Assembly: GCA_963784065.1 (NCBI GenBank)
Contig: CAWAQA010000003.1
Coordinates: 1,488,001-1,552,000, forward strand
Direction: 5' to 3'
Length of the DNA stretch: 64,000 nucleotides
Origin: CAWAQA01 sp963784065
Lineage (GTDB): Bacteria > Acidobacteriota > Vicinamibacteria > Vicinamibacterales > UBA2999
The translations under genes and the position numbers were made by a program. Shown one piece after another: positions 49,401-59,245 of the stretch; position 1 is the first letter of the stretch; each line of letters starts with the position of its first letter. A model generated the notes under the pieces. It was not told the origin of the DNA and did not search any database. It worked only from the letters and a program-made list of their open reading frames with translations.

Positions 49401-51501
49401 ATCGCTGCGCACGAGGTGGCCGTTCAACACGTGCGAGCCGGGCGCGACGTTGGTGAGCCGATACACGCCGTCGAACGACATGTCCATCACCACGCTGCCG
49501 TCATCGAGGCGGAAGTGCACGTGGTTGACCCCGGTCAGATCGCCGGCCGTCGTGTACTGCACGTCGACCGCCGCGCCCTGGATCGACGTCCCGGCGGCCG
49601 GGCGGGTGATCGTGAGCTTCGGCGGGTTGGCGACCGTCACGAGCACGCCCGGCGCGATACCGCCGTTGCCCGCCGCGTCGCGCGCGCGCGCCGACAGCGT
49701 GTGCGTGGTGTTGGTGGCCGTGCGCGTGTCCCACGCCGCCGTGTACGGACTGCTGGTGTCTTCGGGGCCGAGCGGCAACCCGTCGAGCAGGAACTGCACC
49801 GCCACCACCGCCACGTCGTCGCTCGCGTCCGCCGCGGCCACGATCGACCCGGATACCTCGGCGCCGCCGGCGGGCGAGGTCAACGTGATCGCTGGCGGCG
49901 TCAGGTCGGGCATCGTGGTCGTGAACGACACCGGCTGGGCGTCGGTCGCGTCGATCTTCGAGTGATCGCTCCGCACGAGGTAGCCGTTCACTACGTGCGA
50001 TCCGGCGGCGACGTCGGTGAACTGGAAGAGGCCGTCCAACGACATGTCCATCACCACGCTGCCGTCGTCGAGGCGGAAGTGCACGTAGGCGACCCCGGTG
50101 AGATCGCCCGTGGTCGTGTACTGAACGTCGACGATCGCTCCCTTGATCGGCGCGCCGGACAACGGGCGGGTAATCGTGAGCGTCGGCGGGTTGGCGACGG
50201 CCACGAGCACGCTCGACAGCACGCTGACGTTGCCCGCCGCATCGCGCGCGCGCGCCGACAGCGTGTGCGTCGTGTTCGTGGACGTGCGCGTGTCCCACGT
50301 CACCGCGTAGGGACTGCTGGTGTCCTCCGGGCCGAGCGGCAATCCGTCGAGCAGGAACTGCACCGCCACCACCGCCACGTCGTCGCTCGCATTGGCGGCG
50401 GCGAGGACCATCCCCGAGACCTGGGCGCCGTCAGCCGGCCCGGTCAGTGTGATCGCCGGCGGCGTCAGGTCGGGAAGGATGTTGTCAACCGTGACGAGCA
50501 CGCTCGAGGCCACGCTCGTGTGGCCGGCCGCGTCGCGCGCGCGTGCCGACAGCACGTGGATCGCGTCGGCCGCGGTCCCGGTCGCCCACGTCACGGAGTA
50601 GGGGCTGCTCGTGTCCTCGGCGCCGAGCGGCAGCCCGTCGAGCAGGAACTGCACGCCGGCCACCGCGCCGTCGTCGGTGGCGGACGCCGTCACCGCGATC
50701 GTGCTGGCGACGGTCGTGCCGTTGGCCGGGCTCGAGATCGACACCGAGGGCGGCGTCGTGTCCGCGGGCGCCGAATTCACCGGCGTGATCGGCGTCAGCA
50801 TGTCGAGCCCGGATCTCCGTTGCCGTGAGCGCGCGCCGGTAGATGCGCACCTCGTCGATGCGCCCGGGGAAGTACTCGCTGCCGGTGCTGGCGCCGCCGA
50901 TGCGCAGCGGATTCGCCGACGTACGGATGCTGGCGCTCCGCGCTCTCGTGGCGACCTGGACGCCGTTGACGTACAACCGCAGCGTGGCGCCGTCGAAGGT
51001 GACGGCGATGTGACTCCAGGCATTGAGCGGCGGATCGGAGCCGGCGCGCACGTCCATCTCGGTGGGCGTCGCGATCGTCGCGGTGGGCCGGCCGTTACGG
51101 CCGACGCCATAGAGCGCGTACACCGGGTCCGTGCCGCCATCCTTCAGCACGACCGCGCCCCACCCGTCGTCGCCGTCGTCCTTGTTCGAGGTCGGGTACA
51201 CCCACGCTTCGATCGTCATCGCGGTCGTCAGGTCGAGCACCGGCGAGTCGAGCACCGTCGCCATGTCGTTGACGCCGTCGAAGAGCAGCGCGCCGCCGAA
51301 GCGGCCGGTCGTCCAGCGCGCGCCGGAGATCACGCCCGTGTGATTGCGGCCCGACGCATCGGCGGCTGTGGCGCCCACGCCTTCGTTGAACGCGAACGCG
51401 GCGACGAGATCGGATGTCTGCGCGCCGGCGAGTCGCGGACAGATCGCGATGAGCAGGGCGGCGAGCAGAAGAGTGAACCGACCGTTGTGAGTAACAGCCA
51501 C
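46488..51501 (-). CDS. Giant exported copper-radical oxidase (galactose/glyoxal-oxidase-like) with LamG and Ig-like domains
   Basis: GTG 51501 follows a GGAG site and opens a signal peptide (FTLLLAALLIAICPRLAGA). About 1,670 residues: LamG domain 1 (LVAAFAFNEGVGATAADASG to FPGRIDEVRIYRRALT), several Ig-like domains (TPPSVSISSPANGTTV and relatives), a galactose-oxidase-like beta-propeller, a DUF1929-like domain, a fibronectin-III-like domain (APQNLTATGGLSTATLTWD), another Ig-like domain and LamG domain 2. All expected copper-radical ligands are visible: Cys in SGLFCSAHSM, Tyr in SPRWYPSST, Tyr-His in RMYHSIALLL and His in VTHTLDMDQRYL. One break near 50815. Likely oxidises a carbohydrate or alcohol outside the cytoplasm with hydrogen peroxide as product. 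Confidence 0.88.
49333..50460 (-). repeat. Two tandem 564-bp (188-codon) repeats in the oxidase gene
   Basis: The GGCGTCA[GC]GTCGGG box recurs at 49333, 49897 and 50461, exactly 564 bases apart. Each unit codes for one Ig-like domain (VQFLLDGLPLGPEDTSSPY) plus one domain with HFRLDDGSVVMDMS and VRSDHSKID. The high similarity at the DNA level points to recent duplication. Confidence 0.85.
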
Positions 51502-51877
51502 AGATGCTCCGTCGTGTGTGTGCAGGCGCGGGCGCGCCGGGTGAGGCGCGCCGTGCTGGGATGACGTGATTTCCGGAAGCGAAATCATACGCTGCGCCAA
51601 CGCGTTGTCCAAGACGAAATCAGCAAATTCGTTGCGGTTCCACACATTTTTCGACGGCGTGAAATCGGTGACGGGAAGAAGGGTCGCGAGGCCGCGACTT
51701 TAGTCTGCCTCCGGGCCGACCTCGTCTGCGCGCGGCGGGGCTTCCCGTCTGCCGGCAGGGAGCGAACGGCGGGAGGAGCGACGATAGCGATCAGTTCATG
51801 ACACTGTGATGAGCTGCGCGAGTGCGCCGGCCACAGCGTTTGCCTGCGCGTTGCGATCGGTCCCACAATACGAAGCC
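51502..51877. other. Divergent intergenic region, no gene supported
   Basis: The 376 bases between the oxidase and PilZ genes must hold the promoters for both. The long frames that cross it on the minus strand continue the oxidase frame upstream without protein-like sequence. No clear promoter or repeat was picked out. Confidence 0.4.
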
Positions 51878-52228
51878 ATGAAGATCGTTCCGCGTTCGGA
51901 GGAGCGGCGGCGGGCGGTGCGAATCGAGCCAGGACCGCTGCGCGTGCGGCTCGAGGGAACGTGGGACGGCATCCTCATCGACATCAGCGAGCTCGGTGCG
52001 CTCGTGCAGCTGCCGGTGCCGCAGACGATCCACACGACCATCACGCTCGAAGTCGAGTGGGAACATGCCACGCTGCTGCTCGCCGGGCGCGTCGTGCGAT
52101 CGACGCCGTCGCCGGTGGACGCGAGCGTGGCGCCGACCGGCCTCACCCACTACTACATCGCCGTCGAGTTCGCGCTGCTGCCCGAGCACTCGGGCGCCAC
52201 ACTCAAGAACATCGTCGGGCAGGACTAA
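51878..52228 (+). CDS. PilZ domain protein
   Basis: A 116-residue protein that is almost only a PilZ domain, which binds cyclic di-GMP. It starts MKIVPRSEERRRAVRIEPG: the Arg-rich RRRAVR resembles the RXXXR box. The second box is IDISELGALVQLP (family D/N-X-S-X-X-G). C-terminal beta strands HYYIAVEFALLP complete the barrel. ATG 51878 chosen because it precedes the Arg box directly. Lies 42 bases ahead of the ketosynthase-like gene, so both may be co-transcribed. Confidence 0.8.
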   Translation: MKIVPRSEERRRAVRIEPGPLRVRLEGTWDGILIDISELGALVQLPVPQTIHTTITLEVEWEHATLLLAGRVVRSTPSPVDASVAPTGLTHYYIAVEFALLPEHSGATLKNIVGQD

Positions 52229-52270
52229 CCTCGGTCTACGGTCTACGGTCTACAGACAAATGACAAACAC

Positions 52271-53537
52271 ATGACCGGCGGCGATGGCGTCGTGATCACC
52301 GGAATCGGCCTGGCTCTTCCACCGGGCGTTGGCGCCGCGGATGTGGGCGCGCGCGCCCTGCAGGGACAGTCCGGCATCGGCCGGCTCCGGCGCCTCGGGA
52401 CGCGCGGACACGCCTGCGCCGCGGGCGGCGAGGTGCCGGCGTTCGATCTCGCCGCTTCGCTGCGCCTCCCCAAGAACGCCAAGTTCATGTCGCGGTCGGT
52501 CGAGTGTGCCGTGATCGCGGCGGGAGAAGCGGTGGCCGCCGCCGGCAGCCTCGGCGACGCCGATCCCGACCGCATCGGCATTTACACCGGAAGCGGGCAG
52601 ACGGGCCTCGAGCCCTCCGAGTTCTTCGCCGCGCTGGAGCTGGCCGAAGCGGGCGATGAACAGCTCACCTACAAGAAGCTGGGTGGCCGTGCCGCCCGCC
52701 TTGTGGATCGCTACTGGTCGCTGCGGACGCTCGCCAACGCCGGCCTGGGCCTGCTCGCCGCCGAGTTGTCGGCGCGCGGCCCGTGCAACAACTACGTGCA
52801 GGGCGATACGGCGTCGGCGCAGGCGCTGGCCGCCGGTTTTTTCGACCTGCTCGAGAACCGCTGCGACGTCGCCGTTGCCGGCGGATACGATTGCCTGTTG
52901 ACACCGTCCACCTACCTCGCCTACGAGCGCGCCGGCCTGCTGTCACCGAGCGAACCGGAACGGGCCCATCGTCCGTTCGACCGGACCCGTGACGGCCTCG
53001 TGCTCGCCGAGGGCGCCGCGTTCGTCGTGCTCGAACGCCGCGGCCGTGCGGAGGCGCGCGGCGCGCCCATCCTGGCAGAAGTCCTCGGGGTCGGCTGCGC
53101 GCAAAGCATCGACGATCGGCCGTCGCCGATGATGGCGGCCGACGCCGCGCGGCTGGCCATTCGCGACGCGGCCGGCGACCTGCACCCGGACATGGTGATC
53201 GCGCACGGCATCGGCACCCGCGAGGACGATGCGCGCGAGACCGATCATGCTGGCGGACCTGGGATTCGACCGTACGCCGATCACCGCGATGAAGGGCTTC
53301 ACCGGGTACCTGGGCGCGGCGACGGCGGTCGCCGAGCTCTGCATCGGCATCCTCGGCGCGCGGCGCCGCGCCGTTCCGCCGGTCGCCCGGCTCGAGGCGG
53401 CCGACGAGGGCTGTCCGCTCGATCTCGTCACAGGGGCGCCACGGCCTCTCGCGGCCGACATGCCTTCGCTCCTCGCGTTGAGCTGGTCGTGGTCCGGGCA
53501 GTGTTCGGCCGTGGCCGCCCGCGCCATCGCCGCCTGA
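52271..53537 (+). CDS. Ketosynthase-like protein resembling a chain-length factor (one frame break)
   Basis: A thiolase-fold ketosynthase of about 420 residues, starting TGGDGVVITGIGLALPPG. The active-site cysteine block that reads DTAC(A/S)S in true ketosynthases is here GDTASAQALAAG, with no cysteine. The HGTGT block is AHGIGTRED, and the last catalytic histidine block (KGXXGHXXGA) is KGFTGYLGAATA with Tyr for His. Such losses are the mark of the non-condensing partner (KS-beta). The frame breaks near 53230. Two separate catalytic positions are changed, so this is not explained by the frame break. Stop at 53537. Confidence 0.8.
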
Positions 53538-53798
53538 CCGGCGCCGCGCCGGCGGGCACCACGCTGCGACAAATTCCCGGGTTGCGTGCTGTCATGTGGC
53601 GTGGGACTATTGCGACTCGCCGCATGATCATCAACGTGGCTGACGCCGCTCACAAGCAGATTACTTGCGCCTCAAGATAGTTCAGCGCGGACGCTCCGAT
53701 AACCCCATGCGCACCGGGGGGAGGGTGACGCCGCCGGCGGAGGGCGCGACGCGAGACGACCGCAGCAGTGAACGATCCCACGCGCTGACATATTGCGT

Positions 53799-54672
53799 AT
53801 GAAGGGCATCGTCCTTGCCGGCGGATCCGGCACGCGCCTCTTTCCCCTCACGCGAGCCGTGTCAAAGCAGCTCGTCCCCGTCTACAACAAGCCGATGGTG
53901 TATTACCCGCTGTCGACGCTGATGCTGGCCGGCATCCGTGAGATTCTCGTCATCACCACGCCGGGCGACGTCGAGGCGTTTCAGCGCCTGCTTGGCCACG
54001 GCGAGGCCCTCGGACTGAACATCAGCTATGCCGTGCAGCCGAGCCCCGATGGCCTCGCGCAGGCGTTCCTCATCGGACGCTCCTTCATCGCGGATCATCG
54101 CGTGGCGATGGTGCTCGGCGACAACATCTTCCACGGCCATGGGCTGCCCGAATGCCTGCGCCGGGCGGCGGACCGCGAGGTGGGCGCGACGATCTTCGGC
54201 TACACCGTGCGCGATCCGGAGCGTTACGGGGTCGTCGAGCTCGACGCCGGCGGGCGCGCCATCAGCATCGAGGAGAAGCCGCGGCAGCCGCGCTCTTCCT
54301 GGGCCGTCACCGGCCTCTACTTCTATGACAACGACGTGGTCCGGATCGCCGCCGGCCTCAGACCGTCAGCACGCGGCGAGCTCGAGATCACGGATGTCAA
54401 CCGCGAGTACCTGAACGCGCGGCGGCTGCACGTCGAACGGCTCGGCCGCGGCTTCGCGTGGCTCGATACCGGGACGCACGAATCACTGCTGCAGGCCTCG
54501 AATTTCGTCCAGGTCGTCGAGGAGCGGCAGGGGCTGATGATCGCGTGCCTCGAGGAAATCGCCTACCGCATGGGCTACATCGACGCCGCGCGACGTGACG
54601 CGTCTCGCTCACGGGATGACGAACAACGAATACGGGCGTTACCTCCTGCGTCTCCTCGATCAGGTGGACTGA
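53799..54672 (+). CDS. rmlA: Glucose-1-phosphate thymidylyltransferase (one frame break near the end)
   Basis: The first enzyme of dTDP-rhamnose-type sugar synthesis, about 290 residues. MKGIVLAGGSGTRLFPLT carries the nucleotide-binding loop, followed by SKQLVPVYNKPMVYYPL, VLGDNIFHG, EEKPRQPRSSWAVTGLYFYD and the late RGFAWLDTGTHESL. A one-base break near 54595 changes the natural tail, which in the other frame reads TRLAHGMTNNEYGRYLLRLL with a TGA at 54672. ATG 53799 chosen. Followed one base later by rmlC; rmlB and rmlD are not in the window. Confidence 0.92.
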
Positions 54673-54673
54673 C

Positions 54674-55271
54674 GTGCCGCGAACCATCGCCACCCACCTG
54701 CCCGGCGTGCTGATCATCGAGCCCGACGTATTTCGCGATGGCCGCGGTTTCTTCCTCGAGACCTACCGGGAGGACACGCTACCGCGAGTGCGGGATCGCC
54801 GACGTGTTCGTCCAGGACAACTACTCCTCGTCGGTGGCGCGGACGCTGCGCGGACTGCACCTGCAGCGGCGAAAGCCGCAGGGAAAGTTGATTCGCGTCG
54901 TGCGCGGGGACATTCTGGATATCGCAGTCGACGTCCGGCGCGGATCCGACACGTTCGGCCGGCACGTCGCGGTGAGGCTCTCAGCCGACAACTTCCGCCA
55001 GTGCTACGTGCCACCGGGTTTCGCCCACGGATTCTACGTGGTCAGCGACTCGGCGGATGTGGAATACAAGTGCACGACCGTTTACGACCCGGCGTCGGAA
55101 ATCGGCATCATCTGGAACGATCCCGATCTCGCGATCGACTGGCCGACGCAGGCGCCGCTCCTGTCGCCGCGCGACGCGACGCTTCCGACGCTCGCCACCG
55201 TCATGGAGTTGCTGCCGCTCGTCGATGAGTGCGGCGGCACCTCGGCTCTGTTCATCTCCGACAGGGGGTGA
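54674..55271 (+). CDS. rmlC: dTDP-4-dehydrorhamnose 3,5-epimerase (one frame break)
   Basis: A cupin-fold epimerase of about 199 residues. GTG 54674 is one base past the rmlA stop. The N-terminal part reads GVLIIEPDVFRDGRGFFLET; after a break near 54780 the second frame reads FVQDNYSSSVARTLRGLHLQ with the catalytic His, GKLIRVVRGDILDIAVDVR, YVPPGFAHGFYV and CTTVYDPASEIGIIWNDPD. These are the full set of RmlC blocks. Together with rmlA it supports a dTDP-6-deoxysugar supply, with the other two steps encoded elsewhere. Confidence 0.92.
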
Positions 55272-55320
55272 GCGAACCTCCGCGCATCGAGCGTGCGCCG
55301 GCGAGGACCGCGAACTCCCG

Positions 55321-55908
55321 TCAGGCGAGATGCGTGTCCTCGGCGGATGTGAGTGCCTGCTCACGCCGGAGGTACTCTTCCACCCAGCGGCGATTCAAGT
55401 CGTCGCCGGCCGGAAGATCGACTTCGGTCGCGCACACCGAGCATCGCTGCCGGCCCGCGAGTGCCTTCGAGAGCGCACCGGCGCACGACGGACAGGCGGT
55501 GGGCGCGTGATCGAGCAACCCCTGGATGAGGCGTAACCAGGTTCCAACCCGCTCGAAGATACGGTTGACGTCGGCGATTGGCATGCCCGCGACAAGCGCC
55601 TCGTGATCGACAGCGGGAAGGCGGCAGCGAAGAAGTTTCACGCCGTCCTCGGTGATCAGGCCGTCCCGCACGAGAACATCGGGTCCGACTACTTCCTGCG
55701 CGGCCTGCAGGACGTCCTTCTGCGGCATGATGATGCCGAACTCGTCCTCGACCTCCATCGTGATCTCGAGCAGGTCGAGCGACTCGGCGCCGAGGTCGCT
55801 CAGGTACGCCTCGGCCGTCACGCGTTCCCGCCCGATGCGGAGGCTGGTGGCGACAATGCCGGCAAATCGTTCGAGGATTTCGGAATCGGCCGCTTTGGGA
55901 TGGCTCAT
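55321..55908 (-). CDS. Acyl carrier protein fused to a C-terminal zinc ribbon
   Basis: An intact 195-residue protein with a good AGGAGAG site before ATG 55908. Residues 1-100: an acyl carrier protein with the phosphopantetheine serine in LSDLGAESLDLLEITMEVED. Residues 140-175: two CXXC pairs (CPSCAGALSKALAGRQ and CSVCATEVDLPAG), a zinc-ribbon pattern. A helical linker (DVNRIFERVGTWLRLIQG) joins them. A zinc ribbon on an ACP is unusual. It is 27 bases past the ketosynthase stop and surely in the same operon. Confidence 0.8.
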   Translation of the reverse strand: MSHPKAADSEILERFAGIVATSLRIGRERVTAEAYLSDLGAESLDLLEITMEVEDEFGIIMPQKDVLQAAQEVVGPDVLVRDGLITEDGVKLLRCRLPAVDHEALVAGMPIADVNRIFERVGTWLRLIQGLLDHAPTACPSCAGALSKALAGRQRCSVCATEVDLPAGDDLNRRWVEEYLRREQALTSAEDTHLA

Positions 55909-55935
55909 GCCTCTCTCCTGACACTCACGGGAACA

Positions 55936-57208
55936 TCAGACCGCGCGGACCGCCAGCACGGCGTTCTGGCCTCCGAACGCGAACGCGTGGGCGAGGGCTG
56001 CGCCGACGCGCGCCGGGCGGCCGATATTCGGCACGTAGTCGAGGTCGCAGGCCGGGTCGGGGGTGCGGTAGTGCGCCGTCGGCGGGACGTAGCCCTCGGC
56101 GATGGCCTTGGTCGCGACGATCAGGTTGCAGACACCGGCCGCCGAAATCATGTGGCCGATCTGTCCCTTGTTCGACGACACCGGCACCCGGGCTGCGTGC
56201 GCGCCGAGCACCCGCTTGATGGCGGCGGTTTCAACCGCGTCGTTCTTCGCCGTCGAGGTGCCGTGCGCCGCGACATAGCCCACCTCTTCCGGCGCCACGC
56301 CGCCGTCGGCCAGCGCCAGCCGGATCGCTTCCGCCTCGCACGCCCCGTCGGGCGAAGGGTCGGTGAGGTTGTAGCCGCTCAGCGTGGTGCCGTAGCCGCA
56401 CAGCTCCGCGTAGACGCGGGCGCCGCGCGCACGTGCGCGGTCGCGATCCTCGAGCACCACCGCCCCCGCGCCTTCGCCCATGACGAAGCCGTCGCGGTTG
56501 CGATCGAACGGCCGCGAGGCCGCCTCCGGATCGGGGTTGCGGCTCAAGGCGCCGAGCACCGAGAACGCCAGGATGCCGACCGGGCTCACGAGTGACGCGC
56601 CGCCGCCGGCGACCATCACGCTCGCGCGCCCGCGCTGGATGGCGCGGAACGCCTCGCCGATGGCGAACGCGCTCGCCGCGCACGCCGTGTCGATGGCGAT
56701 CGTCGGGCCGGTGATCCCGAGGGCGCGCGCCGGCAGCGTGGCGCCGAGATCCCCCTGGCGCCGGTGGAACAGGTGAGCCGGCTCGTGCCCGCCCTCGCGC
56801 GCGAAGCGCTCCAGATCGACAGCCGGCGCGCCCGCCGCGCGAAAGCGGAAGTGGTGGCGAAGCATCGCCATGTTCACGTAGTTGACGCTGACGCCGGCGG
56901 CGACGCCGGCGCGCGCGGGCGGCGGCGGCTCGCAGTCGAGCCCGGCGTCGCGCCATGCGCCCTGCACCGCCCGGGCGAACAGGCGCACGCCGCGCCGGCA
57001 GTGCTCGGGCGGCGTGGCCGGCACGCCGGTTGGCTCGAGGTGCGCGTCGCGGACCTCGGCGGCGACGCGGCAGCCGGTACTCGGAGGCGTCGAAGTAGGT
57101 GATGGGTGCGATGCCGGCGTCGCCGGCGAGCAGACGCGGCCACGTCGCTTCGAGCGACTGCCCGAGCGCCGTAATGAGGTCCATGCCGGTGATCACGACG
57201 CGGGTCAT
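55936..57208 (-). CDS. Beta-ketoacyl-ACP synthase, FabF-like (one frame break)
   Basis: About 424 residues. It starts TRVVITGMDLITALGQSLEA at ATG 57208. The condensing-enzyme triad is complete: Cys in TIAIDTACAASAFAIG, His in YVAAHGTSTAKNDAVET, and His in SNKGQIGHMISAAG. One break near 57075 between IAPITYFDASEYR and the second frame. A complete ketosynthase next to an ACP gene, with the inactive-looking ketosynthase 2.4 kb away, looks like a type II ketosynthase/chain-length-factor set for a special acyl chain rather than housekeeping fatty acids. Confidence 0.87.
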
Positions 57209-57488
57209 CGCGCCTGGCTCCAGCGCCGGCCGGGCGCCGGGCGGGCGCCGCGCCGCGGCGCGAGAAACCCTATGGAGTACCAACAGTCAACGAAGTCGCG
57301 CATGGCAGCCCGAACGCTTTCGACAAATCGAATCCAGGACCGCGCGCACTGACGTGCGGGCGGGCGCTCTCCGGTGAGTTGTGTCGATTGATCGTTCGAC
57401 AGCATATCCGCGTTGCTGTGAAGGCTTCTCACTTTTCTCCTGTCCATGCACAATTTCTGGCGAGGCGCAGCCGCGGCGTTCGCGCCGG

Positions 57489-58084
57489 TCAGAATCTGAA
57501 GACGACGCTGGCGCTGGCGCGGCCGAAATCGAGCTTGGTCCCGTCGCCGAGGACGCCAGCGAGCACGATGAGATCCTGGAAGGCGTGGAAGTAGCGGATG
57601 TCACCGCGCACGCCGATGTGCTGCCCGAAGAAGACGATCGCGCCGCCGCCGGCGTCCCAGCCAAAATGGTTGTTGTCGCTCTCGAGGAGATCGGTCACCG
57701 TCAACTCGACGTTCGTCTTGATCAACCCGAGGCCGGCGAGCGCATACGGCTGCACGGGTCCGAACCGCGGCGCCAGCATGACGTTGCCCATGAGCGTGAG
57801 CACGCTCGAAGACACCCCAGGCGTGTCGCCGAAGAAGTCCCGTGCGTAGCCGAAGTCCAGTTCTGTGCCGATGAGGCTGCCGAGACTGCCGACGGCCACG
57901 CCGAGGTTGAGGTTCTTGTTCTCGCATCCGCTGATCTGCGGACACCCGGCGTCGCCGCCGAAGTCGTACCGACGAACGGGCTGATGAACGCCTGTGCCGC
58001 CGATGGGCTGGCGGCGCCCAGCACGATCGTCAATCCAACAACGGCGATACCAAGAGACTGCCGCGCCACCGCGATGCGTTTCAC
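57489..58084 (-). CDS. Outer-membrane beta-barrel protein (one frame break)
   Basis: A 198-residue exported protein. ATG 58084 opens KRIAVARQSLGIAVVGLTIV, with cleavage near SPSAAQA. After a break near 57965 the barrel follows: alternating strands such as GTELDFGYARDFFG, VLTLMGNVMLAPRFG, PYALAGLGLIKTNVEL and GVRGDIRYFHAFQD. It ends SASVVFRF, with the terminal phenylalanine required for outer-membrane assembly. No enzymatic motif. Confidence 0.8.
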
Positions 58085-58205
58085 GTTTCTCCCTTTCTTC
58101 CCCGATCACACGTCTCGAGTGAAACCTCTAGCATAACCATCGCCGTTCGCGCCGCCGTCACCGGCACCGTGCTTGCGAGAAGTGACGGAAACAGGAGAGC
58201 AGCTC

Positions 58206-58694
58206 ATGAATAGGAAGGCTGTACTCGCGGGCGCCGGCATCGGGGCGGCGGCCGCGTTCATCCTCGATCCGATCGGCAGCCCGTTCCGCGCCGGCAAAGT
58301 GAGCGACGTGCGGCTCATCGAACGCGTGCGCGCCAAACTGGGGCGCGTCTCTTCTCACCCGCGTGCGATTGACGTGCTCGCCCACGATGGCGAGATCACC
58401 TTGCGCGGGCCCGTCATCTCCAGCGAGATAGACCGCGTCGAGGCAATGGTCGCGTCTGTCCCTGGCGTGCGGCGGGTCATCGACGAGCTGGACCCGCATG
58501 AGAGCAGCGACGGCATCCCGTCGCTGCTCGATGAGGAACGGCTCGCACAATCGACCGGCGTCGTCAGGCAGCGCCGCTGGCTGCCGGCCGGCCGCGCGCT
58601 CGTCAGCGCGAGCATGCTGGCCACCGGCGTCTGCCTGGCTGCATACGCGCGGCGCGGACGGCACCAGCCGCGCCGCCTCGCCGCGGCACATTGA
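58206..58694 (+). CDS. BON-domain protein with membrane segments
   Basis: A 162-residue protein starting MNRKAVLAGAGIGAAAAFIL, with AGGAGAG as ribosome site. After one N-terminal hydrophobic segment a BON domain follows: VRLIERVRAKLGRVSSHP, VLAHDGEITLRGPV and VASVPGVRRVIDEL, the standard order. A C-terminal hydrophobic segment (ALVSASMLATGVCLAAYA) precedes a basic tail. BON domains bind membranes or phospholipid. Followed 29 bases later by the DUF6496-like gene; such pairs are common in stress-linked gene sets. Confidence 0.8.
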   Translation: MNRKAVLAGAGIGAAAAFILDPIGSPFRAGKVSDVRLIERVRAKLGRVSSHPRAIDVLAHDGEITLRGPVISSEIDRVEAMVASVPGVRRVIDELDPHESSDGIPSLLDEERLAQSTGVVRQRRWLPAGRALVSASMLATGVCLAAYARRGRHQPRRLAAAH

Positions 58695-58723
58695 TCTCCG
58701 GTTTCAACGTTTGGAGTGATGGC

Positions 58724-59245
58724 ATGCCGGAGAAGGACACGCTGAAGCGCGCGCGCCAGGACAAGCGCGCCGGAAAGGCCCCGTCAACGCAGGCGGGCGA
58801 GTTCGTTCGCGAAGAGATCCACCACGTCCGCGAGGGCAAACACGGCGCGCGATCGACGAAGCAGGCCATTGCCATCGGCTTGTCGAAAGCGCGACGAGCC
58901 GGCGTGAAGCTGCCGCGTCCGCCGGCGAGCGCGACGGCGCGAACCAAACGCAGCGCGGCAGCGGCGAGCCGCGCAGCGCGCGGTTCTCGAAAGCGGCCGT
59001 CCGCCAGACGCGCGGCGGCGGCCAGCCGCGCGCTGAAGCGCGAAGGCCGGTCGGCCGCGTCGCGGAAAGCGCTGTCGCGCCAGGCGCGAAGCGCCGCACG
59101 ACGACGACCCGCGGCGGCGAGGCGCGCGGCGGCACGGCGGGCCGCCAGGACCAAGGGACCGCAGACCAGACGCGCGGCCGCGCGAAAGGCCGCTCGCACG
59201 CGCCAGAAACAGGGCACGACGCGGCGGCGTCGAACCTCGGCATAG
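58724..59245 (+). CDS. DUF6496-like protein with long basic Ala/Arg-rich tail
   Basis: ATG 58724 follows GGAG. Residues 1-65 match the DUF6496 pattern (AGEFVREEIHHVREGKHGAR, then KQAIAIGLSKARRAGVKLP). The remaining 110 residues are nearly all Ala, Arg, Ser and Lys, like histone H1 tails, so DNA or RNA binding is plausible. Bacterial homologues with such tails exist, but the function is unknown. Confidence 0.75.
   Translation: MPEKDTLKRARQDKRAGKAPSTQAGEFVREEIHHVREGKHGARSTKQAIAIGLSKARRAGVKLPRPPASATARTKRSAAAASRAARGSRKRPSARRAAAASRALKREGRSAASRKALSRQARSAARRRPAAARRAAARRAARTKGPQTRRAAARKAARTRQKQGTTRRRRTSA

Noticed and set aside
49398..50828. A 476-codon plus-strand frame with repeated sequence
   Set aside because: It mirrors the duplicated Ig-like part of the oxidase gene; the repetition only reflects the repeat on the coding strand.
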